DNA from: Xestospongia muta
Taxonomy: Eukaryota > Porifera > Demospongiae > Haplosclerida > Petrosiidae
Assembly: GCA_963693285.1 (NCBI GenBank)
Contig: OY848918.1
Span: 17,006,035 to 17,070,034 of the forward strand
Reading direction: 5' to 3'
Length of the DNA: 64,000 bases
The translations under genes were made by a program, and so were the position numbers. The notes under the pieces are model-generated. The model did not search any database, had not been told where the DNA came from, and saw nothing but the letters and a program-made list of their open reading frames with translations. Positions 23,496-35,437 of this stretch are shown here, in pieces. Every line of letters starts with the position of its first letter. The first letter of the stretch is position 1.

Positions 23496-23499
23496 TGTT

Positions 23500-23699
23500 N
23501 NNNNNNNNNNNNNNNNNNNNNNNNNNNNNNNNNNNNNNNNNNNNNNNNNNNNNNNNNNNNNNNNNNNNNNNNNNNNNNNNNNNNNNNNNNNNNNNNNNNN
23601 NNNNNNNNNNNNNNNNNNNNNNNNNNNNNNNNNNNNNNNNNNNNNNNNNNNNNNNNNNNNNNNNNNNNNNNNNNNNNNNNNNNNNNNNNNNNNNNNNNN
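23500..23699. other. Assembly gap, 200 N
   Basis: Exactly 200 ambiguous bases sit at the centre of the palindrome, between two GA/CT-rich edges. The true length is unknown. Confidence 0.99.
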
Positions 23700-23855
23700 C
23701 AAGGACAACATTGTCTATTTTCTGTATAAGGTAAAGTCTGATCATTGTTTTCGTAGTATTATTATTATATCTAAAGGTAATGATTTCATTCTGGTAAACT
23801 GTGTTATAATTGTTTGGGTCATGTAATTTCTTGTGTTATTCTATCCATGACTTTG

Positions 23856-23916
<61 letters not shown>

Positions 23917-23959
23917 GTTCTCTCATTTCTACTATTTTAAAAATGAGGAAATATGTAAC

Positions 23960-25300
23960 TTACTTTCCACCTTGTTAGCACCTCCCATGTAGAGGTATTG
24001 TAATGGTAAATGATTGGTGGCTTCTGAATGCTCTCTACTACTGCTCAGGAAGTACTGGTATGTTTTTGAAACTCGACTATAGAGTCATCATCAATGGTAG
24101 TCCACTTAACTCCAAGTATGCATACAGCATGCTATGTTGTAGTTTCATTTTTTTTCTCTTGTGGAATAAATAGGTATTCCTTTTCTGCTAAGCTTGACTG
24201 TACCATATATTCCTGAACCAGTTTCGTACAGCCATCTACACAAGTATGGACCTGTGTAGTTATATCCATCAGCTGTCAGGTAAAGAAGAACATGAGTTGA
24301 CAGTGGTAAATCTCCATTTCAGTACTTAGATTTTCCAATGTAGATGTCCTAATTCCACATGTAGCCACTTTTGGTATCAGTAAGTACCCAAGTCTTCATC
24401 CCTCATTTGTATGGTTTTTTGGGGAGGTACTAAGAAAAGATTGTCAGCCATAGAACTGATATCCCCTCTTTTTACTACAGTCTTGGTTCAAACAGTATAT
24501 ATGATGAGTAGAACTGACTAATCAGGTGAGCAGTGATTGGTTGAATTTTTAATAAGTGATCTTATCCAACTTGTACAAAGGAAGTATAGTTATCATTGTA
24601 TGAGAGATGAAGAAATTAAAAAAGGAAAAAATCTATGTTGAGATAGGCATGACTTTGTGAAAGCTGTCATGGATAAGTGGCCAATTTGTGCACCAATAAA
24701 TTTGTATAGATGGTGTACTGACGACACCTATAATGATTACTAATGTTATAAAATTATAGATCTCTCCTAGGATGAATTGACGTTAAGTAAAATTATGCAC
24801 TGAAGGTATAGGAAGGTGCTGTAGATGTTCATCAGGAGAGTTGAGATAATGCTGACTATAAAGGTTTGCTTTCATGTAATATTTCATTACTTATTGTCTT
24901 TATCCATAGTTGATTGAAATAATCAACAGGTCTGCTCATGAGTTGTTGTTCTGGTTTTACTTGAAATGGAGAAGCAGCAGTAGAAGTTGAAGTTTAGGGT
25001 AGAAACAGCAGACATAGTAGCAGTAACTGTTACATGTAATAAAAGTAGTACTATCATTTTTATCAAAAAAAATTGTCATTATCCACATAACCAGTACCTT
25101 CAAAATCATCATCACTGTAGTTGATATCAATGTCCTCCATCATCTGATGTAATGTATCTGGATCACTTATACTGAGAAAGTGTGTCATTGGAACTAGAGT
25201 TCGATAGAAACCAAAGTGTATGTTGTTGAAAATTACCCCTTGCTGCCAAAGAGGTTCCCTGCTTTGCAATTAAATTGGGTGGGGCTCCAATTAACTAGAT
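23960..25300 (-). pseudogene. piggyBac-type transposase relic, right copy
   Basis: The mirror copy of 21740-23040, with the same broken motifs. The acidic N-terminal piece (about 25063-25269) stays open for 68 codons. Small differences from the left copy show it is a separate sequence and not a duplicated read. Confidence 0.75.
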
Positions 25301-25622
25301 AAAATAAATAAATAATAATACATAAATAGATTGTATTTTAATGGTAAATATTGATGAGCACTCAATCATTTACAAACAGCACAGGATTAACATGCAACAG
25401 AGAAAGAATAGCATATAAGATCTGTTTAAAATAGGTATATTACATGTATGCAATCATAAAATAATTACATTTCTAAGAATTTAATTAAATAATTTAATTA
25501 AGTAATTGATTTAGCCAATTCTAAAAGTGCTAGTAATTAATAAAGTTCATAAGCATTAAAATATAATATATCATACTTTTATTTTTTGTCAAGTAAGTCC
25601 TGTCAATTTAAACTATCATCAC

Positions 25623-25823
25623 TTAAATATATAGAAAAGTTATGAAGGAGCTAGCATTGTATTTGACATGATCCTTTAGATCATCAAGAATGTTATCAAG
25701 ATGATCTGAAATTGTCTCTTTTGTTTCCTTGTTCTTAACCTTTTTGTAAATATTCTCAGAAATAACTTCTTTTGAGTACAGTTTCCTGGCTAGGGCAATA
25801 GGATCAATGATTGTTTCCAACAA
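25623..25823 (-). CDS. CARD/Death-like module ORF, right copy
   Basis: Carries IDPIALARKLYSKEVISENI and ILDDLKDHVKYNASSFITFL, the inverted partner of 21207-21410 and equally open. The conserved frame in both copies may reflect recent duplication or arm-to-arm conversion more than selection. Confidence 0.5.
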   Translation of the reverse strand: MLETIIDPIALARKLYSKEVISENIYKKVKNKETKETISDHLDNILDDLKDHVKYNASSFITFLYI

Positions 25824-25927
25824 AAAATGGCAGCATGTTTACTTTCCACATAGGATATGAAGGAAGGATGTTACTTGTACCAATGCAAGAATATTATATC
25901 ACAAATCTCAATAGAACATGCACTTAC

Positions 25928-27058
25928 CAGGACCAATATCTAAATCATCACCTTGCAAGTGTTCTGCATTTTGACTAAGATAACATTGGTGGAGTTGACA
26001 CAGAGCAAGGGAGTAGGTAATATTAATGAAGTTACTAATGATGTGGGAAAGTTGCTTAAAATACCAATGGTTAGCTTCAAATGTCATTGTCCAGTGATGT
26101 ACAAGTGGACCATATCTGGAATCACAATCATCATTTGAATATCATGTGTGTACTTACTCTACCATTAGACATGGCATATGAATCATGTAGTGAAGTTTCG
26201 ATGTTATCCAAACATGAGGGTATAAATGCTTAAAGGTTTTGTGGTGATCACTAATGAGAGTTTCTAAGTAGCCACAGTCAGATATGTCAAATCTTGGAGC
26301 AAAGAGAATGTCCATAATTGCCAAAAGGTTTAAAAAATTCTTCCAGTATTCATCATCTATATCCAAGTATTAATCATGAAAGTAGAAAACTAGCAAAAGT
26401 GTACCTTCAGGAACTTCACTGCCAATGACAAGAGGCAAAAAACGAGCTAGAGTCCACATCTGTGATGCTAATGTGTTATTTTAATGACAACAACACAAAA
26501 TGTACCACTGACAATTTTGCTTGAAGGATCCATCTATAAGACATGATGGCTCAAGATGGAGTAGGTATGTTGTCATCAGTATACTGTAAGCTCAAGCTTT
26601 TGATTCTGTCATTAATCAGACACAAAGGGAAATAGTTCTTGTCGTGAATTAACACCTACAGATGTAGTCATCACAAATACAGCCAATAATTTATACCTTG
26701 AGCATATTTTTCATTTCTAAAGGTAATACACTCTCTAAGATATCATGCATTATGTCAGGTATCATAGCTACTTCAGCAACTTCAAAATTAGAGAGTGAGT
26801 CCAAAGGTGAACGATAGTTAATTCCATACACAGTTGAGTAATGTTCAGCTAATTCTGGAGCTGTCTCAATGAGATCACAATGGTGAGAATAGGATACCTG
26901 TGTTCGTAGTATGAAGTACTTTTCCATAAACTGTATGAGTACAGTTACAAGTCATTGAAAGAGAATGTCACTAACTTTACTCTGGATATCAGAATCTGTT
27001 GCCAAACAATGTCTGCAAACTCGAAATGATGATCCACCCATTTTAAACCCACCCAGCT
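25928..27058 (-). pseudogene. CACTA-like transposase, N-terminal and middle exons
   Basis: Six exons with good splice sites can be chained: 26976-27058, 26697-26930, 26506-26655, 26405-26459, 26158-26356 and 25928-26115. They give FRVCRHCLATDSDIQSK (Cys-His cluster), MIPDIMHDILESVLPLEMKN, MWTLARFLPLVIGSEVPEG, DDEYWKNFLNLLAIMDILFA, TSKLHYMIHMP and YGPLVHHWTMTFEANHWYFK. This series is that of metazoan EnSpm/CACTA-like transposases: PDxMHDxLEG, then QMWTLxRxLP, then DxxYW, then HHxxHxP, then GPxxxxWTMxFEAxH. A TGA interrupts the third exon. The C-terminal exon is not here but at 20593-20851 in the left arm. Confidence 0.7.
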
Positions 27059-27059
27059 C

Positions 27060-28375
27060 TATAGAATGAAGAGACACAACATAAAGTACGAGTAATATAT
27101 CATAGATTATATATAATGAAATGGTTTGTTTGTATCAGATGACTACATAATTAAAGTCTTGTGAGATAAACAGACTTTGTAATAATTACATAGTCATGAC
27201 TTGTGCACTGATAACTTTGATTAGATGGTAAGCTGATAACAACCATGTTGATTGCTAATACAAGAAAGTTATAGAGCTCTCTGACATTGAATTTAAGTTT
27301 TGCAAAATCGTGTTCTCAAACTCTGTGATGTTCCTGAAGATGATCATCATGAAAGGGAAGATATTAACTGCTGACAATAGATGTTTGATGCAATATTTCA
27401 TTAATTAATATGTTTGTCAATATTTTGTTTAAAATAATGGAGAAATTCTATTCTAGAGATGTTGCTCGTTAGTCTTGTTTTTCCTTGAAATGGAGTAATA
27501 CCAGTAGCAGTAGTAGTAGGAAGTGATAGAATAGTAGTAGAAATTGATGTTGACAATAGCTAGCAGTAGCAGTGATAAAGTGAAGTTACAGAGTGTGTTT
27601 GTCAAGTATGTAACAGTGACTGATTTCAATTCATAGTAATACTAGGGACACAGTTTATATTATTTCTGTTAAAATGATTAATTAATCAGTTTACTTTTTT
27701 CGACAGATTATAAATGCAGCATTTTTTATTTTGACGAGGTCCCTCTATGATTCAAGAATATATATTTATATACATTAATGCATTTATGTGGAGATATCTA
27801 CAGTTACCATAATCTGGTTCATAAAGCTAAGTATCGGTATTAGCAGATACATTAAAACTAAGAGTAATGATCCTATAATGAAATAGACTACTTTAACATA
27901 ATTCATAGATAGATGAAGGTAACAGATTTTTAAATATGTTGTATGTAATACTATCTGGTGCTAATACTTGAATAAACCTGAGACCTAGAGCTTGTAATTA
28001 AATGAGTACTTGTATCATAAGTAGTGCTGCTAGTAGCTATTTTTATCTTTAACCATTTATACTCAGTTGAGCAATGTATTAAGAAGGAAGAATGCCTTGT
28101 TAAAATCCAAAAAACACAAACTGAATTCATTTTCATGCATTTTTAAAGTGTCTGTATCTATTCATCTTTGCAGATGTAGACAGCATTACATGCAATCAAC
28201 CTTTTATTAAATGTACGTGGAGTGTTAGAGTGGGAATATTTAGTATATATAGTGTATGCATGTTACTTCTGACAACATTACTAAGTGTATAGGTCAATAA
28301 TCAGTTGATGAATTGTTGTAATTAGAAGACTTTGCAATAGATATAACAATGATCAACTTCTATATTTATCTGTTT
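27060..28375. other. Noncoding, right-arm-specific sequence
   Basis: Probably upstream remains of the CACTA-like element and flanking DNA. No exon or inverted end could be recognised. Confidence 0.4.
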
Positions 28376-28379
28376 AGAG

Positions 28380-28860
28380 ACTATAGCTGTAAGAGATTAT
28401 TGAAGTCTAGCAGAGACTATTGGTGTTGCTGGAGTGTTTCCACTATATATGGTATACTGTATATAGCAGAGCATATAGAAAATTAAGAGACACATTGAAG
28501 TCTGCAATAGAGTTTGGAAGACTATAGCTTAGTCAAAATTAATATATAATACTATGGGCCATAATGACAAATTGGAACTAAAGAAAACCATTAATTTTGT
28601 TGTACATAACATCAAACTTTTCTTTCTTTCAAATTCCTGTTTAGAATTGTCGTAGCACTGTTTGTAATCAATGTACTCTAAACTTTAAACACATTTAATA
28701 ATTTTGTTGATATATACAGTTGTCACCACCTTACCATTTTCATTCATCCGTCTTGTCTTATTATTGACATTGTTTTCTTTACTTATTACATTATTATAAT
28801 TAATAATTTGATTATTCCAGTCTTACTTTTACATATTGAGCTTTATTTGAAACAAAACAA
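28380..28860 (+). repeat. Dispersed repeat, second copy at 45100-45640
   Basis: Blocks such as AAATTCCTGTTTAGAATTGT followed by AATCAATGTACT, and a later TATATACAGT-GT-AC-CTT-CATTT series, occur in the same order near 45430-45560. The copies are diverged, neither encodes a protein, and the class is unknown. Confidence 0.6.
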
Positions 28861-30476
28861 GTAGATAAGTTATTAATGAGAGAAAGTATCAAAATATTCT
28901 AAAGACATTGTCTGTATCAATATGTTCTCAATACATGTATCTAGTTTTAAAGGTTTTTTTACATAGAAATATCTGACTGCCATTCATGGCCAACATGTAA
29001 TATTACGACGTCAGATTCAGTATTGACAGAGCAACTAAGTTTTGTTTAGTGGTACTTCACAGCTGTTTGGAACTAAAAAACATGCAGCGTTATTATTGCT
29101 CATGTGTATTTATCTAACATTACTTGTTATAACATATTACATTACTGTCCAACAACTTGACCACCACAACACAACTACTAAATTTAAGAGCTTTAAACTA
29201 TAAACACCTGTCTGACTAATCACGTTATATAGTCAAATAACTTGATTACTGTGTTTTGTACTGCAATATATTCTACGAAGTTTTCCATTTTCCATAGTCA
29301 TGCAAGCACTAAAGTGCATCAAGTAATTATTAACAATTTTCTTAGAATTATACTCTTGTTTCATTAATAAACATAATATCATTGATCCTTCACTAATGTT
29401 TGAACTGAATGTGTATCAAGTGGATCAGCTTGCACTGATATTAATTTATTAACTATACTTTATCTATTATTTGCTTCAAATGTGATATGTTTGATAGAAA
29501 AACACTTCACAGGATAGCCAGAATAGAGTATCTAGTAAAGTAGAGATGTAAAACTACTTTAACATGACCAAACAAATTGCTTTTTTAATCTCTACTAAAT
29601 GATGATCATGAAAGTTAAAATGTGACATGATATGTTGTTTAAAAAGAATCACAGCCAGAGCTGAAAAGAGACATTGAGTTGTCTAACAATTTAACTAGTA
29701 AATGTAAAAGGATCAGTTGAATAATGGATGATAGAGATGTACAACGATTGTCGTATGATCATATGTTCACATAATGGATGAATTCATTGATGAATAAACG
29801 GATAAGGTAAATAAATTGTGGAGGAATTTATCGATTTAAATGAGTATGAATCAATTATATATATATTTCATGATGGTTCATGTTACACTTATACATGATG
29901 TATAAGTTATATATGAATGAAGTGAGATTCATTATATACAATTAAGTAAAAGATAAAATAACTCAACAACTATGCACACATCCATTCATAGAGTCAACCA
30001 ATCTTCATGTTATATATATCTTTTTCCTCCTACATATTAATTATATTTGTTTGTAAAGCTTTTTTGATCTCAACAAGAATTGTTTATGAATATGTTTAGC
30101 ACAGCTAAATTAGTAGACTGATAACTGTATAGCTATCTTCATAATTACATTACAAATACATATATCAATGTATGATATTGATGAATATGACAGACTGAGC
30201 AGATTTAGATAAAAGGTATTTTTGCCATACCTTGTAAGTATAGCTGGCTACAGGATAGTTTTTAGAGCTTAGATATTCAGTTGAAAACCAGATAGCTTTA
30301 ATTTGAATTTGAAATGGATCATTCCTTTATTTGAAGAAGGTTGAATATACTATGACTCAAGTTTACTGTAAGCAATTGTGTAATGTTTTACTTGTAAGCA
30401 TATCTGTATGTCCATATTTAAAATGCATGTCAGCAGCATCTCTTTGCTGACTACATTATTTGCTGTTACATCTGTC

Positions 30477-30674
30477 CCATGAAGCAAGATTTATTGGTTC
30501 ATTCTCCAACAAACTCTCTAGCTTTTTGACATCTTAAGATTGTTTGAAATGGAGGAAGTAGAGAAATTGTCAATAGTGTTAGAATCAGTTCCCAGTAGAT
30601 CCCCATTCTCTTACATGAATTTGCCATTTAATGGAGAAGTAATTTCATAAATACAAGGTTTTCTGGCTTTACAA
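30477..30674 (-). pseudogene. Decayed Death-fold exon, inverted copy
   Basis: The reverse complement shows a CTTTATAG acceptor, then the same Death-exon landmarks as 18094-18285, with stops and small indels. The sequence then jumps at TCCCATGAAGC to the equivalent of 19230, so the second half of the exon and its flank were lost from this arm. Confidence 0.75.
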
Positions 30675-30679
30675 CTATA

Positions 30680-33480
30680 AAGTAATACCAAAAAAGCAAT
30701 GTTTGAACTACTCCTATCACTGATAATGTCTTGAACACTTAAGGACAAAAATTATAAAACTTTTACTATTCATAAAGTAGCAACATCTTATAAATACCAT
30801 TATGGATGACATCCTCCATCTCTTTAATTTCAGTCTCATTCACAATTCCCTCTGTGTCATTGTCTTCTATTATATCATAATTGATTTCATTCATTATAGA
30901 AAAAACAAGATGACTGAATAAGACATTGCTTCTTAAAATAACAGACTAAATAAATTCAATGTGATTCGTGTTCCACAGGAATTCTAGCAGTAATCTGACA
31001 ATGATATGAGTCCGAAATGAAATATTAGGTAACCATTGCTAAAGCCAAATGACATATTTTGTGACAGTCTGCACCTGAAAAGATTTAGGAAGTTCATATG
31101 GATTCTGACCCACTTGTAAACTCTGTCAATGTTATGACTGAAAAATCATTATAAGTACGTGAATTAGTAAATACAAAATTAACAATTATAGTTTGAAGAT
31201 TATTGTATTGTTTGTAGCAGTAACCATGATATTCTAACGAGTTAGCTTGTTAGTGAACTTTAACTTTGTGAAAAATACATGATAAGGTCATTAGAAATAG
31301 AATAAGAATGTTCTTTATATCTACTATATGTGACCTCATTTAATCTTGAAGTGCTATCAAAGCTTGTCTCATTTTATCATCTTCTTTATTTGATGGGATA
31401 ACTACACAGTCACAATGACAGCTTCTCTCTTTTCTCAACTTGCAAATACACTTTTCCCAACATTGACAGAAGGTTAGGATTTGAAGGAATGTTTATTTGA
31501 AAGCTATTGTTTTGGTGATTATTGACAATGCTTTCAGTTAAGTATAGTGTGACACAATGAACTAATTGGTTTATTTTAGAAGTAGCTCTTTTTAAAAAGA
31601 CATTGCTTTAATGACCACTTTTGTTGATTCTTAATAGGGAATCTAAACAATTTGTACACTGTTGGTTTGAAATAATTAACATAAAAGTATTCCTACTAAC
31701 TTTTTTAATATTTTAAAGACCTATATGATGTTGCTCAACAATATCAATTACTATTATATTTCAAATTAGTGACATTTTGCTAATATCTACAACATAAATA
31801 GAAACAAATTTTAACCTCACATGATAACCTCTGACACGCTTAGTAATTAATTAATCAATTGTTATATAGATCACATTGATTGTGTGCATGATTAACTGAA
31901 GCTTCAATGTAACTGAAGACATTGTCAATAAACAACACACCAATAGCTTTCAACTAAGCATTCCTTCCAAATTCCTAAGCTTTTAAAACAATGCATGCCT
32001 GTTTATAAAAATAAAAATTAATTATGATGATATTTTCAGGTATATATTTCCATATACCTAAAGCTAATGCTTAAACAACTGCTAAACAATATAAGTGCTG
32101 TCATTTAGTACCACTAAACAATATAAGATCTAGTAATATCATATTAATATCCTCCATATTACAGGTACTATTTACAGTTAATTTGTTATAAAGATAGTTT
32201 AATAAAGATGTAGCAACATAGACAAATATTCTTTGAATACTAATCAGTAATGACTATATAGTTGTGTGACCTTTCAGTACTGTCAATGTAACCAGCTTTT
32301 GTTACATGTACTAACATAATTATCATGTACAAGAAGACAGACAGTTTAGACTTTTCTGGTAAATATAACAAAACTTCAATATTTTGTTTAGTGACACATA
32401 TTTCCTTGTAACAGTACATATATGAACATCATTCAATACTTGAAGTATAAGCAGTTATTCAATTGATATTGGGATTTTCATGTATGTTATAATCTACTAT
32501 ATAAAGTATTAGTATGGATATAACACTCTATTAAATACAGTCATAAACAGTAAGGTTGAGTAATGTAGTTATTGCAGTATAGTGAATTAGTATATCCAAG
32601 GCACTGACATTCCATAATATCCAACACTAGTGTACTTTTATTGTATTTGTCATGCAGCACTGATATGTTGTCATTGATACAACTGCATTGTACTTCTCTT
32701 GATTCTTCATCACTTAAATCACTGTATGTCTCTTACTATACCAGGACATATAGCTCAAAATATGTCGTGTAACTGTCGATAAAAATCTGTCAGAGCAAGC
32801 TCCTCTTTACAAAAGAGCAAATTCTACGGTTATTGTTGATTGGTGTTAATTATTTCGCTTAAATAGAATACATTGTGGCATCTAACCCTCCAGCTGTTTA
32901 CTACTAGTACTGGTTGTGAACAACAGCGAGTCATGGATTTACCAAGACCTAGACAGAGACATAGGTCTTCACAAGGACATGGATACCTCCTGCTGTGGCA
33001 TGGTTATTGTTTTCTCAATGAAGCAGATCATTAAGACTGCCTGCATCAACTGGTGGCTACTATGGATCAATTTCAACTACTAGGTAAGCTTGTGTAAATG
33101 TAGGGAAGTGTTACTATTATTTTTGTTATGTTGTTGTCATATAAATAAGTTTTGATAATTGAGTCTTAGTAAACATTAACATTGATTTTTGTCCATCAGG
33201 TCACTTACAATATCTGTGAGTTAGATTGACCAAGTTCATCAATAGATTATTATTACTTAATGTTCTATTATTATGTTTGTAGTGTAGCATTTTGATCTCA
33301 GTATTCAAAATGCTGAATACACACTTTTCTTCAGAATGTGGTTAGTAAGTCACTATCTTAATGTCTATTTTGATTATTGACTCTATTGTCATGTATGTAA
33401 ATTTTTGCTTGTCCTTTTACCAATGTACAACTATTGGCAACCTGGTCAAACTTTACCCAACTTTTGTTCTAATTTACCTG
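30680..33480. other. Noncoding, nothing secure
   Basis: A short acidic minus-strand open piece at about 30790-30900 and a plus-strand stretch at 32930-33085 ending in a good GTAAGC donor are the only exon-like spots. Neither could be assigned. Confidence 0.4.
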
Positions 33481-33489
33481 ACCAGTTAT

Positions 33490-34480
33490 CTACTTCTTGA
33501 AATAACTAGACCACTGACAACAGCATAGTTATAGATATTCTTCAAAGTTTTCAGTCTAGCATGGAAAGGTAGTTTACAGAAGTTTGTAGCAAACTTGGAA
33601 ATATTCACGAATGAATAGACAACTTTGAACAATGGCAAAAGTCACTGGAAGATGAAATGAAATCAAGTACCTCTGTTTCAAGTTCAAGTTTAAATTGTAT
33701 ATGTAAACATGATATTATACCAAGGATTAATGGTTAACACCCACTACAGGTACTTTCATGCAGCCATATGGAAACAATTTGTATCTTTATTCTCTGTATT
33801 CTAGAGTGACATACAACATATCCATCTATGTTTGATAAAGAAAATCAGCTGAATTCTTCAAAAGCATATGTAATGGTTTCATAATCACAATTCTTTTATC
33901 TGTTCACAAAATCAACTGTCAACACAATTCTATGGTTGCGGAGAAAATTGTATATGTACTTTGTAGTGACAAATTCAATGATGATATGATTAGAAGTAAG
34001 TTTGTTTAACAATATGAAGTATTTTATTATTTTTCTTTTTATGAAAGGGGCTATATAACTTATCGTAAAACTCTTTTGGAAAAGAGCAAGCACATAGCAA
34101 CTCCTATTAAAGAAACATACAGGAGAGATCTAGAAAACAAAGAGTTAGAATGTAGTAGTCATTTGTCTACTAGTGACAAACACTAGTGTACACTGTGCTT
34201 TGAATGTAGAGGCAAAATGGTAAAAGGAAGGAGAGAAGTTGAGCTTTGGACTGATATTACTCAAGAAATGATGTCAAAAGAAGAAAAGGTTGGAAAGTGT
34301 ATGTACAACACACACATACACCTATTAATCATATCATAAATTTGGAAATCCATGTACTAAAGTGGATGATAAGGACTGCTGATTATAATGATGTAAGTGC
34401 AGACCTTGCAACATTAACTGATCAAGGAGAAATGGAAGATGATGTGTCTGGAAATGAAGATGATAATGACTTATTGTAAT
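33490..34480 (+). pseudogene. Decayed mobile-type gene with coiled-coil and C-terminal domain
   Basis: Broken plus-strand frames give IDILQSFQSSMER, then NFEQWQKSLEDEMKSSTSVS (coiled-coil like, about 33530-33690). Further on come KETYRRDLENKELECSSHLS and REVELWTDITQEMMSKEEK (about 34105-34295), ending with an acidic tail. The W-x-MMSxEE signature occurs in multicopy, C14orf93-like invertebrate genes that behave like mobile elements. The assignment is from memory of the motif only. Several stops show it is dead. Confidence 0.35.
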
Positions 34481-34489
34481 AAACCAATT

Positions 34490-35093
34490 TGACATCATGT
34501 ATTTAAGATTTGTTGGAATGTTAATTAAATCAGTAATAAAGTATTTAAGCAATCTGGTATAAACAATAATTAGCTGGCTCTAAGATATTCATATACCTGA
34601 GCTTTATGAATCCTTATAACAGGTTTCTTATACTGAACTAATAAGCTTGATATAACCATAGAGTAACAGTGATTAGACTAGATTGTACCATTCTAATACT
34701 TTACAAATAGGATTGTAATAAGCCTGGTATAATAATGACAACTTATTACTCCCACTATAATACTGGGCTGGGTTTTTCAAAATGTTTATTTAATCAAAAA
34801 AGCATCAAAGTCAATTATAATAAAATGTAAAGAATAATCAAAAAATATGGAATACAAGGACAATGTAGTGACTAATAAGGATAACTCCTAAATAACATAG
34901 TTCAACAAAAAAGTACAATGTCATACTAAACAAAGGAATCAAAAAGAAATTCAAATTACATAATTATAAAGAAACATTGTATGACCTCACATGTCATTAT
35001 ATAAGTCAACAGTTATTACTATTTTTTTAAATACAACTAAAGAAAAATTAGATGTGGTAAAGATAAAGGGCAATACAAAACTTATAAAAGTAG
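34490..35093. other. Noncoding 3' flank of gene 2
   Basis: AT-rich sequence with several AATAAA/TTTATT-like stretches near 34790-34830 and 35000-35040 that could serve as polyadenylation signals for gene 2. No gene was seen. Confidence 0.4.
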
Positions 35094-35437
35094 TTAAAGA
35101 TGAGAAAAATCTTTTTTACAAAGATATTTGGCATGCACATCAGGCTTAGCTAGAAAATCACGAATCTTCACTGCAGTGGATTTATGGTTTACAATAGGGC
35201 CTTCTACTGCAGCAATAACAGTTTCCCAGGTCACATCGGTAACCATAGTGTTGACCCAACTTTCTATCACTGTGTCGAGCTTGTTGCCATCCTCTTCAGA
35301 GCTGTGAGTACAACTTCCTAGGACACTACATCCTACTTCCAAAGCCCTACCAATTTTCTTCCACTCATACTTGATATCTGTTAACAGGCCAAGAAGATCA
35401 GTGATATTTGGTTCTTTCTTCAGTATCTCAGATATAT
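35094..35437 (-). CDS. Gene 2 terminal Death-fold exon B
   Basis: A 344-bp last exon with stop TAA at 35094-35096. Motifs are ISEILKKEPNITDLLGLL, YEWKKIGRALEVGCSVLG, LDTVIESWVNTM, TWETVIAAVEGPIV and FLAKPDVHAKYL. It matches the exon at 165-493 closely, so two Death-fold subtypes (A and B) circulate in this family. Confidence 0.8.

Larger units (their letters stand above)
18094..23499 (+). repeat. Left arm of a large imperfect palindrome
   Basis: Three blocks have reverse-complement partners. These are 18094-18285 with 30490-30674, 19230-20537 with 29163-30465, and about 21215-23499 with 23700-25815. The last block is nearly identical between arms. The left arm alone has 18290-19230 and 20540-21200. 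Confidence 0.85.
23700..30674 (-). repeat. Right arm of the large palindrome
   Basis: This is the reverse-complement partner of 18094-23499. It carries the CACTA-like exons and about 2 kb more (25830-29163) that the left arm lacks. It lacks the counterpart of 18290-19230. Confidence 0.85.

Noticed and set aside
23436..23745. Several open frames crossing the centre of the palindrome
   Set aside because: They consist mostly of unknown residues from the 200-N gap.
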